A stretch of DNA of 64,000 nucleotides. Source: Azolla caroliniana (taxonomy: Eukaryota; Polypodiophyta). The notes beneath the pieces are model-generated. The model had not been told where the DNA came from, ran no database searches, and saw only the letters and a list, made by a program, of their open reading frames with translations. Location of the stretch: positions 32,798,001-32,862,000 of the forward strand of contig JBHGNT010000001.1 in assembly GCA_043228905.1 (NCBI GenBank), read 5' to 3'. A program made the translations under genes and the position numbers. Below, one piece after another: positions 25,369-37,100 of the stretch (position 1 is the first letter of the stretch; every line of letters starts with the position of its first letter).

Positions 25369-26895
25369 TCCGCCCCCACCTAACCACACATCCACCAGTA
25401 TGTGCCAAGTCCGGTTGAAGGGTGAGAGATTTCGGCCGGTGAGAAACCGGTCTCCCGTGATCCGCATCTCGGCTCGCTGCCGGTTTGATCCGTCGGCTTT
25501 GAGTCTTCCTTCGCGCTCGCCTCCCCGTAGGCTCGTTCGACCCGTCGATGGGTCCTCTGCCGCGATCTCCGTAGTATGCGTACTTCCGTTGGCCCTTGTT
25601 CGGCCGTATGAACGCCCCGCTTCCCGCCGTATGCTGGATGTCCTCCGCTTGAGGCATGCCCATAGTGGCCCACTTGGCCTCCGTTGTCCAATCGTGATGT
25701 CCATGGTCGTTTCGCGTTGGCTTCGTCCTTTTGCCGCCACCTTCCTTCTCCATGGTCTTACATCGTCGCGTCGGCTCGAACCGCCATGGTCTCCGGAACG
25801 GTGTGGAGGATCCCTTTCCGGCCTTCTCCGCGCTACCTATCTCCGCGCTCGCCTTTCCGCTCCGGCACCTCCGTGTGCCACATACCCTCGTCTGTTGTTT
25901 GGCACTGCCTGTGTCGCACTCCGGTTCATTGCACACTTTGTCGGCCCCCTTTTCGGCCAGATCGTGCATCGCTGCTCACCTGCATACTGGTGTCCTTTGC
26001 ATCCGAGGAGCACCTCGTAGTAGCCTGCTTGGCCCTTCCCGTCTTCGTGCCGTTGCAATAGGTCCCGAGTCTTCCGCTTGCCGTCGTCCCCTCGCCCCCA
26101 CCAGCTTGTCACCCCGGGCTTGTCGTGTCAGTCTTCGCTACTTCGACGGAGCTCCCGAGATCTACGAGGCGAGTGTGGAGGATCCTCCTCCTGCCTCTCT
26201 TGCCATCCCCTGACTCCGACCCTGTGCAGTCCACTAGGCACTTGTAACCTCGTTCCCGGCACCTCCCTTGTGCCTTTTCCCGCTTCCTTTGTTCGGCACC
26301 GCCCGCGCCGAACACCGTCCCGTAGTCACGCTTCGATCCGGCCCGCGATGGCCACTTGCAAGACCCTCGTTCTGTCCCAGGTGTGCCTTTTCGGCCTGAC
26401 ACACCTCCCCGTGTTTGCCCCTACCGGCTCCTTCCGAAACCTCGTGTCGTCGGGTCTCGTTCCCTGCCGTCACCGTCCTTCTCCATCGGTCTTACATCGC
26501 CGTGTCGGCTGATCAGCCGAGGTCTCCGGATCGGTGTGAGGGTCCCATAGGACCGGACTCCGTTTCTATGTCTGCCATAATTCGGGTGTCTTTTGTTTGA
26601 GTCCCTCCCAGACTCTCCTCGTGTCTTCCGCGTAGTCGGGTCCCGTTTCCCGCCGCCACCAACCTTCTCTCTCAGTCCCATGTTGCCACGTTGGCCGAAC
26701 TGCCGGAGTCTCTGGTTAAGTGTGGGGATCCCGTAGGACCGGACTCCGTTCCGCCCTTGCCTTCGTCACCTCGCCGCCACCGTCAGTATCTTGGTCTTAC
26801 GTCGACCGCGTTGCCGACCGCCGAAGTCTCTAGAACTGGTGTGAAGGATTCTCCGTAGACCCCCCATCTGTAGCCCCTTTGCCTTCGTCACCTCG
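25369..26895 (-). other. Element A internal GC-rich repeat array, left part (unit 1)
   Basis: CpG- and GC-rich DNA with several overlapping open frames on both strands, none resembling a known family. Related modules of roughly 90-120 bp recur: a TCTTACATCG- or TCTTACGTCG-like block, a GTCTCCGGA- or GTCTCTAGA-like block, a GGTGTG(A/G)AGGATCC-like block and sometimes TAGGACCGGACTCCG. Examples are 25734-25822, 26471-26565, 26655-26753 and 26777-26865. The last unit is followed by a near-identical tandem copy (period about 122 bp) into which element B inserted. The frames may be by-products of base composition. Confidence 0.6.
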
Positions 26896-26899
26896 CCGC

Positions 26900-27735
26900 T
26901 GTCGTAGTGTAGGTTGCACACTATGTGGAAATTATATTTTTGTCCCTCCGGATAGAGAATGGAGTGCTCGGTGAGAACCGGAAGAAAACGGCATACCGGC
27001 AAGGAGGAAAACGGAATACCGGCAAGGAGGAAAATGGCATACCGGCAAGGAGGAAAACGGCATACCGGCAAGGAAGAGCCGGATAAAGAGACATAAATGT
27101 AAAAAAGAAGGAAATACTCACTACTGCGCAGGGCGTGATTCGAAATCTACACCTCCAAGTTGACAAACCTCAACCTTACCATTACATTAACTTATCTTAA
27201 GTGTTTTAAATATAGATTTAATATGTATAAGACCTTTATTTATGCATACCTTTATTAAAAGGTAAATCGTGTATTTCTTTAATATATGAAAAAGAAAAAA
27301 CACGAGACACTAAAAATAACTCATGCACATCTAGCGTGCATGAGCCCTATACTTAGGAAATAAAAAAGCATCACATGCACATTTTTAGGGGACATGAACA
27401 CTTTTTGTAAAAAAAAACGCATGAAGCCATGCTTAGCTCTTTTTTCCTTATATAAGGAGGAGAGAAATATGTAAAGGGTTGTTGATTTTTTTTTGGATTA
27501 AGAATTAATCAATACAAAAATTATTCGTGGGATTCACGATTTATACATCTACTTCTCTCTTAACACCCTAAGTACCAATTAATATAGTATACTCGTGTGA
27601 TTCACGAGTTTCTTATCTTTCTCTTTGCTATTTACTCATAATTAATCTCTATCTCACGAACTCCTTTCTCCTAGTCCAAGACCTCTGTGGTTCCCACCCG
27701 ACTCACGCAACGATCCGGAGCCGAAAGGCACGACA
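26900..27735 (+). repeat. Element B 5' LTR (unit 1), 836 bp
   Basis: Starts TGTCGTAGTG and ends GGCACGACA. It contains four 23-bp units (GGAAAACGGCATACCGGCAAG-like) near 26983-27074 and a TATATAAG box at 27449-27456. Identical to the 5' LTR at 41960-42795. Confidence 0.95.
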
Positions 27736-29434
27736 CAGTTGGTGAACCCGACGTGAAGACGGGTGGCAAGGAGATGGAGGCTCAACAAGCTAACAATATG
27801 ATGGCGATGTTCGAACGGATGCTTCAAGAACAACGCACGATGTCGGAGATTTCGGCATTAGTAGAGCGGCTCGTGCAACGCAACGGGCAATTTAATGGTA
27901 AGGATGTGTCGCGATATTTGCAGGACTACAAGGCGGAGATGCTCCGGTGCCGGGCTTCGGAAGGACTGCAAGTGACATCCTTTAACCGGGTGGCGACCGA
28001 CGGGCTTCAAGGGAGTATCCACGGGTTGCAACAACAAAATCCGACGTGGGAAGCATTCGAAGAGGCGTTAAAGACCACGTTTGCCATCGAGGACTCCTCC
28101 AAGGCAACGCGGAGGGGATTCGAGGATTGGGTGGAAACGTCAGGTAAGGGGCTGAAGGTCCTCGAAGTGTTTTCGACATTCGAAAGTCGGTTCGGGAGGT
28201 TGTCCGCGAGAGATCAAACTATTCTTGCACCGGACAAAGTCATCATGTTTTTGCGAGTTGTGGACGTCCGGGACCGGAAAGATCTCGGAGTGCTTCTTGA
28301 GGACACGACCACCGAAAGCGGCCTCACCGAAACATGGGAAAGCGTGCGGGATATCGTCGCGCGGTACACGAAGAGGGGGCAATGGCTTGCCAACGAAGAA
28401 AAGAGGGTTTCGGAACCGATTCCGAAACCGAGAACGGGACTGGAAGACCATCAACCGAGGGCTCGGGAGATTACGGCCGAGAAGGGAGTCGACGCGTCTA
28501 CGGTGGAGCAGCTGCTGAAGGAGATGGAGAATCTAAAGATCGCGATGGTGAAGAAGTCGGATGACCGCCCCACAAGCTCCAAATATACGGATCGACGGTG
28601 CATATGGTGCGATAGCGCCGAACACGATCGGAGGGATTGCGACGACCATAAGGAGGCACTACGACGGGATCTCATCTACTACGAGGGAAACCGGATTCAT
28701 TCGATGGACTCTCGGAAGCCACTCCGACCGAACTTCCGAAAAGGCGGCATGAAGAAGGTGCTCGAGGAGGAGTTAGCGGCAAGAAGCAACTATGCGACAA
28801 CCGCGGGAATATGTGTCGGGGAGTCATCGGGAGCGAAGGCGTCTTTCTGGCCGGAGGTGCTAGGAAACACCGAGAAAACCGACTCCAACGATATCCGAAA
28901 CACCGCGGAAGGCGTCCGGGAAGCTATGGGATGGGAGTGCCCTGTCGACAAGAATAGCATATACGCCCTGTGTCAATTACATGAGGTGTATGTGGACGAG
29001 AAACGACGGCGCACGGAGGATGCGGCCGGACCATCGAAGATACCGGAAAGCTGGAACTCCGGAGGTAAGGGAAAAGAAAAGGCGACTCCGGCATTCAAGC
29101 TCGCCTCGGACATAGAACAACAAACCGACTTGAAAAGAGTGTTCGAGGAAAGAATCTTGGATAGTCGGGTAGATTTTTCGCTGCGGGAACTACTCGGAAT
29201 AGCGAAGAAGGAGTTTCACGATCTTCTCGTGGATCTCGTGAAAAGGAAGAGACAAAGTACGGAGGAAAATGCTCCAAGGGTGAATGCAAATACCGTTTCA
29301 ATGAACGACATCGAAGTGGAAGGCGAAATTCCGAACTCCCACTATACAAGGCCACACTGGGCACGTGCAACTACGGAGACTCCGGTCCGAATCGGCAACA
29401 TCAAAGAACCCGTGCTAGCATTGATTGATCACGG
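26900..29434 (+). mobile_element. Element B, truncated copy (5' LTR, gag, start of protease) in unit 1
   Basis: The first 2,535 bp of the Ty3-type element, with target duplication CCGC at 26896-26899, a complete 5' LTR (26900-27735) and gag. It ends abruptly at the tandem-duplication junction inside the protease active-site codons. RT, RNase H, integrase and 3' LTR are missing, so this copy cannot move by itself. It is a by-product of the duplication, not a separate insertion. Confidence 0.95.
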
Positions 29435-29474
29435 TGGAGCAGCATTCAAGACTCGTGTTGCAATTTTTATCTAG
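27774..29474 (+). CDS. Element B gag, truncated and fused to PP2A flank (unit 1)
   Basis: Starts at the first in-frame ATG after the primer-binding site. It carries the gag region and CCHC knuckle (C-I-W-C-D-S-A-E-H-D-R-R-D-C, about residue 278), then reaches the protease motif L-I-D-H-G. After the junction at 29434/29435 about a dozen residues are read from duplicated PP2A 5' flank before TAG. The chimera has no protease and is probably without function beyond a possible gag product. Confidence 0.85.
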   Translation: MEAQQANNMMAMFERMLQEQRTMSEISALVERLVQRNGQFNGKDVSRYLQDYKAEMLRCRASEGLQVTSFNRVATDGLQGSIHGLQQQNPTWEAFEEALKTTFAIEDSSKATRRGFEDWVETSGKGLKVLEVFSTFESRFGRLSARDQTILAPDKVIMFLRVVDVRDRKDLGVLLEDTTTESGLTETWESVRDIVARYTKRGQWLANEEKRVSEPIPKPRTGLEDHQPRAREITAEKGVDASTVEQLLKEMENLKIAMVKKSDDRPTSSKYTDRRCIWCDSAEHDRRDCDDHKEALRRDLIYYEGNRIHSMDSRKPLRPNFRKGGMKKVLEEELAARSNYATTAGICVGESSGAKASFWPEVLGNTEKTDSNDIRNTAEGVREAMGWECPVDKNSIYALCQLHEVYVDEKRRRTEDAAGPSKIPESWNSGGKGKEKATPAFKLASDIEQQTDLKRVFEERILDSRVDFSLRELLGIAKKEFHDLLVDLVKRKRQSTEENAPRVNANTVSMNDIEVEGEIPNSHYTRPHWARATTETPVRIGNIKEPVLALIDHGGAAFKTRVAIFI

Positions 29475-29931
29475 CATTATTGAGACTTTTCAGGATTCAG
29501 GTTGCAGGATTGCGAAAGGAAACCTGGTTAAATAAGAAATATAAAGAAACAAAAATGAAGTAGCTGCAAATAATTGAAAAAATGAGTTTTCAATTATAAA
29601 GAAACAGGAGCTGGAAAAAAAGGAAGCTGTGTGGGAGTTCTACAGTTTTTACTCTTTGTTGCAAACCTGTAGAGTCGACTTCGTAAACCAGGGTGGAGGA
29701 GCGAAAAAAAACAAAAAAAGGCAATATCGGAAAGCGCAGAGATTACAAGATGATGAGAATGAAGAAGCAGAAGAATATTTTACGAAAGGAAAAATCCGAA
29801 GGCAAAATCAAAGGAAAAAAGGCACACGGCAATAAAGAGAGAGGAAGAAAGGGGGGGGGGGGGGGGGGGGGGGAGTTGCAGAGAAAAGAAGGAGCCCATA
29901 CCTCAAAAAAGACGTTCCTTTCTCTGGTTAC

Positions 29932-30160
29932 CTTCTTCTTTGTCTTCTTTCTTCTGTCAAATTTGATCGTTCGCTTCTGTCTCCCTGCTTCATCTGCTGC
30001 TTTCTCTGCATGTTCTGGTCCTGGTTCGGGTTCGGGTTCGGGTTCTGTTCTGGTTCTCTGAGGCTTTTGGGTAATGATACTTTTTTCTCTCCTCTTATGA
30101 GAGAATGAGGAGATGATGATGTGGTTGAGGTTGAGTTTGGGCTGGGTTTTCATGAGAGCT
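29932..30160 (-). promoter_or_regulatory. Second copy of the candidate PP2A B leader/promoter (unit 2)
   Basis: Exact copy of the 14872-15100 region. It is not followed by PP2A coding sequence in its own unit: going down the minus strand one meets truncated element B (29434 and below). If it has promoter activity it would transcribe antisense into element B, or act as a distal start for PP2A B by splicing over 15 kb. Confidence 0.3.
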
Positions 30161-32782
30161 ACTACTGCTATCTATGGTTATGCATTGGTGGCCATAGTAT
30201 GTACATACAAGAATCAAATTTCATTGGGTTTTCATGAGCTTACTAGTGTCTATGCTATGGCCATAGTACAAGAAATTCTCCTTTAAAACTCTCTTGTCCC
30301 GGGTTCGAATCCTCTTAATGACCACGATTTTACCCCCGACAAGTATACACGTAATGCATTGACTTTGTATGCTACAGTAGACTTAATATACTCCTTCATC
30401 TCATCACAACTCAGCCAAGCCAAGCCACATACGGTGAATGGCCATTGCATATACAAACCATCACTTGTGATGACGAATGATCTCTTCAACGGATATGGCA
30501 TCAAAACATGAAATCATTTTGATCGGTTTTATGTAGCCTCTAATATGCCACAATCCTTATGAGCTAATAAAATAAAATAAAAAATTCATAATTTGGATAA
30601 GGACCATGAGTGCTTCCTTGTCAATCTCTCAATTGCTCTTTATTAAATGTTATATGACCATTTTCATTACTCCTCTAGTTGTGGTCGTTAACCAACATTG
30701 CTACAATCTCATAGATGAAATTGGCAATGATCAATTGTGGAGAGTGTTAAGACTCGGTTTAGATTAGTAAGAAGGAAAAATCATGCATTGGATTGGTATG
30801 GAAACGATTGCTAAATGTTATATAATATACTTAGTGAATATCAAGGAGAGATCAGTGAAGTGGTCAAGCAAGTAGTCATTTGATAACACTCCTTGATGCA
30901 TTGCAACCATGGGCTGACATGAACTTTAATAGGGTGGACCAAAGTTAGTCAATTGTGAAGTCATGTTGACGTCAACACTCTCATGAATGATGTCATGTCC
31001 TTAATATAACAAAGAGGAAAATGGCACATACCATGAGACACCTTCAACCAACACATCGGTAGGTGAAACCTTCTTTATGTTTTATTTTATTTTATTTACG
31101 ATGATTGGTTGCACGTCTCGTTTTTTTTGTAATCTTTTGTCTCATGGGCCAATTTTGGTCTTAGAAGATGTTAATTTCCCTCCCTCTCTCTCTCTCTAAC
31201 CTCGTTGAATCTATTCAATTGTCAATTGAAATTCCCTCTTTGTTTTAATCCATTTAGTCAACCTGTTAACACGAAAATGCTTTTGATTGACTCTTCGAAG
31301 GTGGATAGACTCTATGGAGACAAGTTGGCTCCTTAATATGCATGGATGAACTCTATGGAGACTACTTGATTTTTAAAATAAAACAACCTAATATGTACAT
31401 TATCAATGCCTCTAATGAAACCATAAATATGTCATGACAATGTGTCAATAGTAAGGTAATAATGTGTTTGTCCACAACGTGAAAGTATCATGGTTTTCAT
31501 GAACCTATAAGAGAATATTAACTACATGAAAACATGTGAACGATACTTGACGCGATATCTAATATATGCAAAAAATTATCCATGGTACAATAACCTAAAG
31601 GCTAGCATAGACACTCAACAAATGCGTAAAATACTTGATACTACCATAACTTCCTTGTGGGATGGGTTGCTTGCCACACCCACCACATAACAAATCAATT
31701 GACATTTAATTATTCTTCGTACTCCATTTGTATAACAAGACGGCTTACATGGGGAGTGATCTAAACTCTTCAATCATTTTATAACATAATGTTGTTCCAT
31801 CACTAAAAAGAAGAGATGCATCTTCTACTTACTAATTCGACCTTTACATACTCTTGCATTCTAAGAAACCTCTCCTAAATGAAGAATATCTAAGGTTTTT
31901 TTATATGAGATTGGACTTTCATTAAAAGATCAAAGGAAGTTGGCAAAATGAACTTGTAACTTCAGGAGAAGGGGTGCTCTCAAATTGAAGGATTAGGAAT
32001 GTTGCATATATCGGGGTGTTGCGACTGTTTATTAAAAGCATAGGCTTTTGCTAAGTGGTAAGATGACGTATAGAGTTTGACACTTACCCCGATGCTAGGA
32101 GGTAAAAAGGAAAAGTGTTAAGAGTTGCGAATGGAAGCCTCGATAAATGGTGGTGTTTCGATACTGTTTGATATTTAATAGAACCAATGCGTGGATCCTA
32201 TTCCAATATTGGAATTTCTTCCCCTTCGACAGGGCAAAGAGTTCATCTATCTTGATGTAGAACGAATGAAAAGATTTGACCAAATCTCCATTGTATGCCT
32301 AGACAAACTTTCCCAGTCTATGAGAGGGTTGTCATTGCCTTGTAGGGGATGACTTACAACAATAATTCTTTCTTGCCATAAGCATCATGAGTTTGGTAAA
32401 AACTTGATTGGTCACAAAAAGGTTGGAGGATAAACACTAAATGTGGAAGTTGTTCTCTAATAGGTTCTTGAGGAAGGAAAGCAATATCCCTCTGCATCAG
32501 ACCCAGCGACCATATTCGGTGACCCTCCCCTATGTCTGAGCTTCACGGCCGCCACAACAGAGGAAGGGAAGCAACCACTGGGCTACAAATTCGTTCTGCT
32601 GCGCTACAACATCTCTACCAACAGGTTTGATTTCTGCCTATATTAACTTTGTATCCATCGAAGCAGATGAAATTAGTGGTGGTGGTGATTGGGGAAAAGT
32701 AAGGAGAAATATTTGGAAGAGAAGAGAGAACGATTAATTAGGAAGTAGGGAGTCTTACAAACTCAGGACTAGAAGAGAGTCG

Positions 32783-34177
32783 ATGTATACACCGTCTTCG
32801 TCAATGCCCAAGGAGCGATCCAGCGAATCGGCCCCTGCTTCTCCTACGATTGACGGTACTATAGATGTCCAATTGGCACCGGAAGATGAGCTCACTGTTC
32901 TCAATGAAGTTAAACGATTGGAGCGGTGCTCTGTTGTTGCCCAAGTCCTGGGAAAACGACCGAGTAGAGGGGATCTTCGTCATCTTCTCCAGGCAGCCTT
33001 AAAGGAAAAATTGGATAAGATAACTGATATTCAATTGATGGGCCGAGGTTGCTATCAATTGGAGTTTGAAGATCATTCTTCCGTTTGCAATATCCTTTCC
33101 ATCCACTCGGTAGAAATCTCAGGTGCATGGGTTCTTTTTTTCCCATGGACCCATGGTTTTGATACGGCAGCCCTACAGGTGGAGGCAACGGGATACTTTA
33201 CGTGTACTGCTGTTTTTCCAGGTTTAGACAAGGAGTGGAGGGAGGTTCTTCACAAAATTGGGGCAGCAATAGGTAGAGTTTTACATGTTAACTCATCTAC
33301 ATTCAAGGATATTGTAGAAAAAGGAGGAGCTCCGTCGGTCAAGTTACTTTGCAAGAAAGATGTAGTGTTACCTAATTGGATTCGCCTTCCAAAACTGCAA
33401 GGTAATATGTTTCAAAAAATTCAGAAAGTGCTTTACTTTGGGTTGCCCAACCAATGTTTTTCTTGTAAAAAAATTGGTCATTTAGCAAAAGATTGTTTGA
33501 TTGTCCATGGGAAGCCTATTGTAGCTATGCATAAGCAAAATAATAATGTGGTCACTTCACTGGTGCCTCATGAAACTCAACAAGTAAAGGGTTTTGATAT
33601 ATTGTTAGATAAAGTGGGTAAGGGAAAAGGTGTTGATATGAGTTGTTCCAATGTCCCTCAATTTGCACTATCGGAAGGTAGTATGGACACGTTGAGGCAA
33701 GATTTAGGAATGTCGATTTCTGCTCCATCTTTGGAGATCATTCCAGCCATTCCTCCTCCCTTAGTGTTGCCTGAATGTAGTATGGACGCTTTGCAAAAAG
33801 ATGTAGTTATGCCGGTTTCCATTTCCTCTTTGGAAATTGTTCCAGTCATTGACTCAATGCTAGAACAAGATCCGACGAAAGTTAAGGCGTCAGTTCAGAA
33901 AATGATAACATCGTTTCAACATAATGATGCAAAGGTAAATGCTCGATCATATTCAGATGTTTTGCAGACAGGGGTGGGGCAATCACCGTATGTTTTTGCA
34001 TCTGCAAAGGATACTATAGAAGCGCTTGGGAATAGCAAAAATAGGGTATATAAAGACCATCGTGTGTTAGTCAAGGATTTCCGTGTGGAAAAAAGAATAA
34101 CAAGAGCAGTAACTTCATCTCAAAAGGAGAGACAAGTGGTTTTGACTGATAAGAGGTCTTCTCCATCTCAATCTTGA
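32783..34177 (+). CDS. LINE ORF1 (copy 2)
   Basis: Same 464-residue zinc-knuckle protein as at 17723-19117, with no differing residue. It is intact, so the locus carries two potentially coding ORF1 copies. Confidence 0.9.
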   Translation: MYTPSSSMPKERSSESAPASPTIDGTIDVQLAPEDELTVLNEVKRLERCSVVAQVLGKRPSRGDLRHLLQAALKEKLDKITDIQLMGRGCYQLEFEDHSSVCNILSIHSVEISGAWVLFFPWTHGFDTAALQVEATGYFTCTAVFPGLDKEWREVLHKIGAAIGRVLHVNSSTFKDIVEKGGAPSVKLLCKKDVVLPNWIRLPKLQGNMFQKIQKVLYFGLPNQCFSCKKIGHLAKDCLIVHGKPIVAMHKQNNNVVTSLVPHETQQVKGFDILLDKVGKGKGVDMSCSNVPQFALSEGSMDTLRQDLGMSISAPSLEIIPAIPPPLVLPECSMDALQKDVVMPVSISSLEIVPVIDSMLEQDPTKVKASVQKMITSFQHNDAKVNARSYSDVLQTGVGQSPYVFASAKDTIEALGNSKNRVYKDHRVLVKDFRVEKRITRAVTSSQKERQVVLTDKRSSPSQS

Positions 34178-34178
34178 T

Positions 34179-37100
34179 ATGTATTATTTTAATATTTTAT
34201 CTTGGAACCTTCAAGGGTTAGGTACGAGTCGTTGTAATAGAGTAAGATGTTACTTGAATCAAGAATTATCTTTACCTTCAATAGGTCAACTTGATATGCT
34301 ATGCTTTCAAGAACACCATCTTAATTCACAAAGGATAGCATCGAATAGAAATTTACTACGTGGTAATTGGATTTATGAATGGGTTCCGGCTTTTGGACCA
34401 TCTGGTACTCAAGGTGGCCTTTGTATCGCACTTAAAATGCAATGGCAGTCTAATGTACAAGCTAAAGGAGTATTGTTTGGTGGTAGAGTTCAATATATGC
34501 TTATTCTTATCTCCGGAAAATTGATTGGTTTTTTGAATGTATATGCTCCGAATTCTGTTACTGGAAGAATTCGTTTGTGGAATAAGTTATTGCAAGATCT
34601 TCCTGTGGCACAACATTGGTGCATGTGTGGTGATTGGAACATGATTGAAAGCCCTAGTGATAGATTAGGTGGATCTTCTACTACTATATCGGGTTTAGAA
34701 TTGCGTGAGTGGGAAAAGTTAATTTTCAAATATGAAGTTACTGATTTGTGGCATATTCCAACCTTCTCTCGCATGCCCGATTCCTTGTTATACTCACGTT
34801 CCAATCGAAGAAGTATTGCTCTTAATCTGTCGAGAATAGATAGGTTTTATGCAGATTCTTTTTTTTGGGATCGTGGAGGATATGTGGGTATTATATCAGG
34901 CACTTCGTTCTCAGATCATGCCCCGATTATGCTCAAATTCTGTATGAACAGCCATACTTCTATTTCTCGATTGTATGTGCCAAGGTTTATTGTTGATGAT
35001 ATGAGTTTGCAGAATACAGTTTTGTCAATTTGGAGAATGGCTGTAGGGGATTCTAATTGTCAAAAATTACAGAATGCTCTTCTCGCAGTTTCCAACTTCT
35101 TTATACAACAAGTTAAGTTAAAACAAAGTAGCTACACTAGAAAATTGTTGAATGCTAAGAGAGGTTTGGCTTCTCTTCAAATTTTGCAAGAAAAACAGCC
35201 TCATTCTCAATATATTCATTGTGAATTACAGAATGTTATGATGCTTATTTCTTTTCTGCAGCAAAAACGTGCTCAATTTTTTCTTCATGCATCTGCAGCA
35301 AGATGGTGTACAAAAGGAGACACCATGTCAAAATTCTTTTTCCAACATGTTACGCCTAAAAGAAATAAAATTCAGATTGTACAATTGAAAAGATCTGATG
35401 GTACAGTTACTATGGATAAAGATGAAATGAGTAACATTGTTGCCACTTATTATGAGTCGTTGTTATCAGCAGATACTCCAAGTGTTGAAACTCAACAAAT
35501 GCGCCAAAAAGTATGGGTTGTTACTGTGGTTAAGGTAACATCTCGGATATCTCTTCAGCTTCTTCGTCCATTTTCATCCTTTGAAATATTACAAGCTATT
35601 AAAGGTGTTGGGCCAGATGTGTCCCCGGGAGTAGATGGAATGGGAAGAGATTTTTTCATTACATATTGGGACTTGATTGCCGAAGATCTATTGGCAGCAT
35701 TTCAAGAAATGTTCAATACAGGTATTATGCCACAAAAGTGGAAAGAGGGATTAATATGCCTCATTCCGAAAGGTGAGGTTGTTACGGATGAGGTGAAGGG
35801 TTGGTGGCCCATTACTTTATTGAATACAATTTACAAAATCTATGCTAAGTTATTGGCTTTGAGATTACAACCTTTTCTTTCAGAGATTGTGCATGACTCA
35901 CAGACGGGATTTATGCAAGAACGTAGTATTTTTGACAATATTTTTTTGTTTTGGGAATTAACAGGGATGGCAATGAAAACTAAAGAAGATCTAGCGGTAC
36001 TTTTATTAGATTTTGAGAAGGCATATGATAGAGTTGATTGGGACTTCATGGAAGGTTCATTATTGAGATTAGGTTTTCCTGCGCAGTGGATTAGGGCTGT
36101 AGCTTCCTTGTATCGTGAGGCCTTTAGTTCAGTGTTGGTCGCCGGTGGGCAAACTAGAAAATTTTCTATCTCGCGTTCGGTTCGTCAAGGTTGTCCATTG
36201 GCCCCATTCCTGTTTTTGCTAGTTATGGAAACATTCTCAATGTATTTAAACTCCTCTCAAGTTGCTTTGAAGGGTTTGCCTTTGCCTGCCACGCAACAAC
36301 AAATGTTGGATGCAGAATTTGCAGATGATACTGCAATTTATGTTCAAGGTAATGATGAAAAATTAAGTAAATTGCAAGAAGTAGTGGAGGAATTTTGTTT
36401 GGCCTCTGGAGCAAAGATAAATTGGCATAAATCTCTTGGCTTTTGGGTGTCACAAAATTCCTTGCCTAATTGGATGCCTTCGCAGGAATTCAAGTGGGTT
36501 CCTAATGGAACCACTACTCGTTACTTAGGCTGTCAAGTGGGACTTCATGTTACTGCAGATATGTTAGTTGCTCCTCTACTTGTAAAATTAAGAAGAAAAT
36601 TGTTGCTTTGGGATTCGGTTAACCTGTCACTTGCAGGTCGTATACTTGTAGCTAACCAAGTGTTGTTAGCGACTATTTGGTATGTTGCTTCAACTACATT
36701 GTTTGCTAGATCATGTATTTTACAGGTGCAACGCCTCATTCGTAACTACATTTGGGGAGGGAAAACAGGTCAAGGTAAAAGGCCTAAAGTAGCTTGGGCA
36801 GTATTGATTGCTCCACGACAAAATGGTGGGATGGGGCTGGTAGATCCAGATGCACAGTGTAAGGCTTTGCTTTCTAAATTTGTGTGCAGAGCTATGTTGC
36901 CAATGCAAGGTGTTTGGAGTCGTTTGATGATGCATAGGTTGTCTACTATGTGCCCATCAATAGGAGGAAAGTGGCAACCATCTTTAAGATGGGGTTTTAT
37001 TCAGAATTTTCATTTGTTTAAAACAACCTTATTAGAAGATAGGGTTTTTAATGGAATTCTCACAAGTTGGTCAGCTGTCAAAAAGTTTCTAATTCGGAAG

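Larger units (their letters stand above)
14375..29434. repeat. Tandem duplication, unit 1 (15,060 bp)
   Basis: This block is repeated directly after itself at an exact offset of 15,060 bp. I found no difference in any line compared, including the LINE ORFs, a 23-G run and low-complexity tracts. It starts in the PP2A B 5' region and ends inside the protease codons of element B. At the junction only the t at 14375/29435/44495 is shared by both parents, which is minimal microhomology. The event is either very recent, homogenised, or an assembly artefact. Confidence 0.97.

Noticed and set aside
25235-26213. Overlapping open frames of 125-261 codons on both strands in GC-rich DNA
   Set aside because: They overlap each other in several frames, have Arg/Pro/Ser-rich composition typical of GC-rich noise, and resemble no family. 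They lie in the repeat array of element A.
26900-29434. Two independent insertions of element B
   Set aside because: Flanks, target duplication and sequence are identical at the constant 15,060-bp offset, so the second copy came from the tandem duplication.
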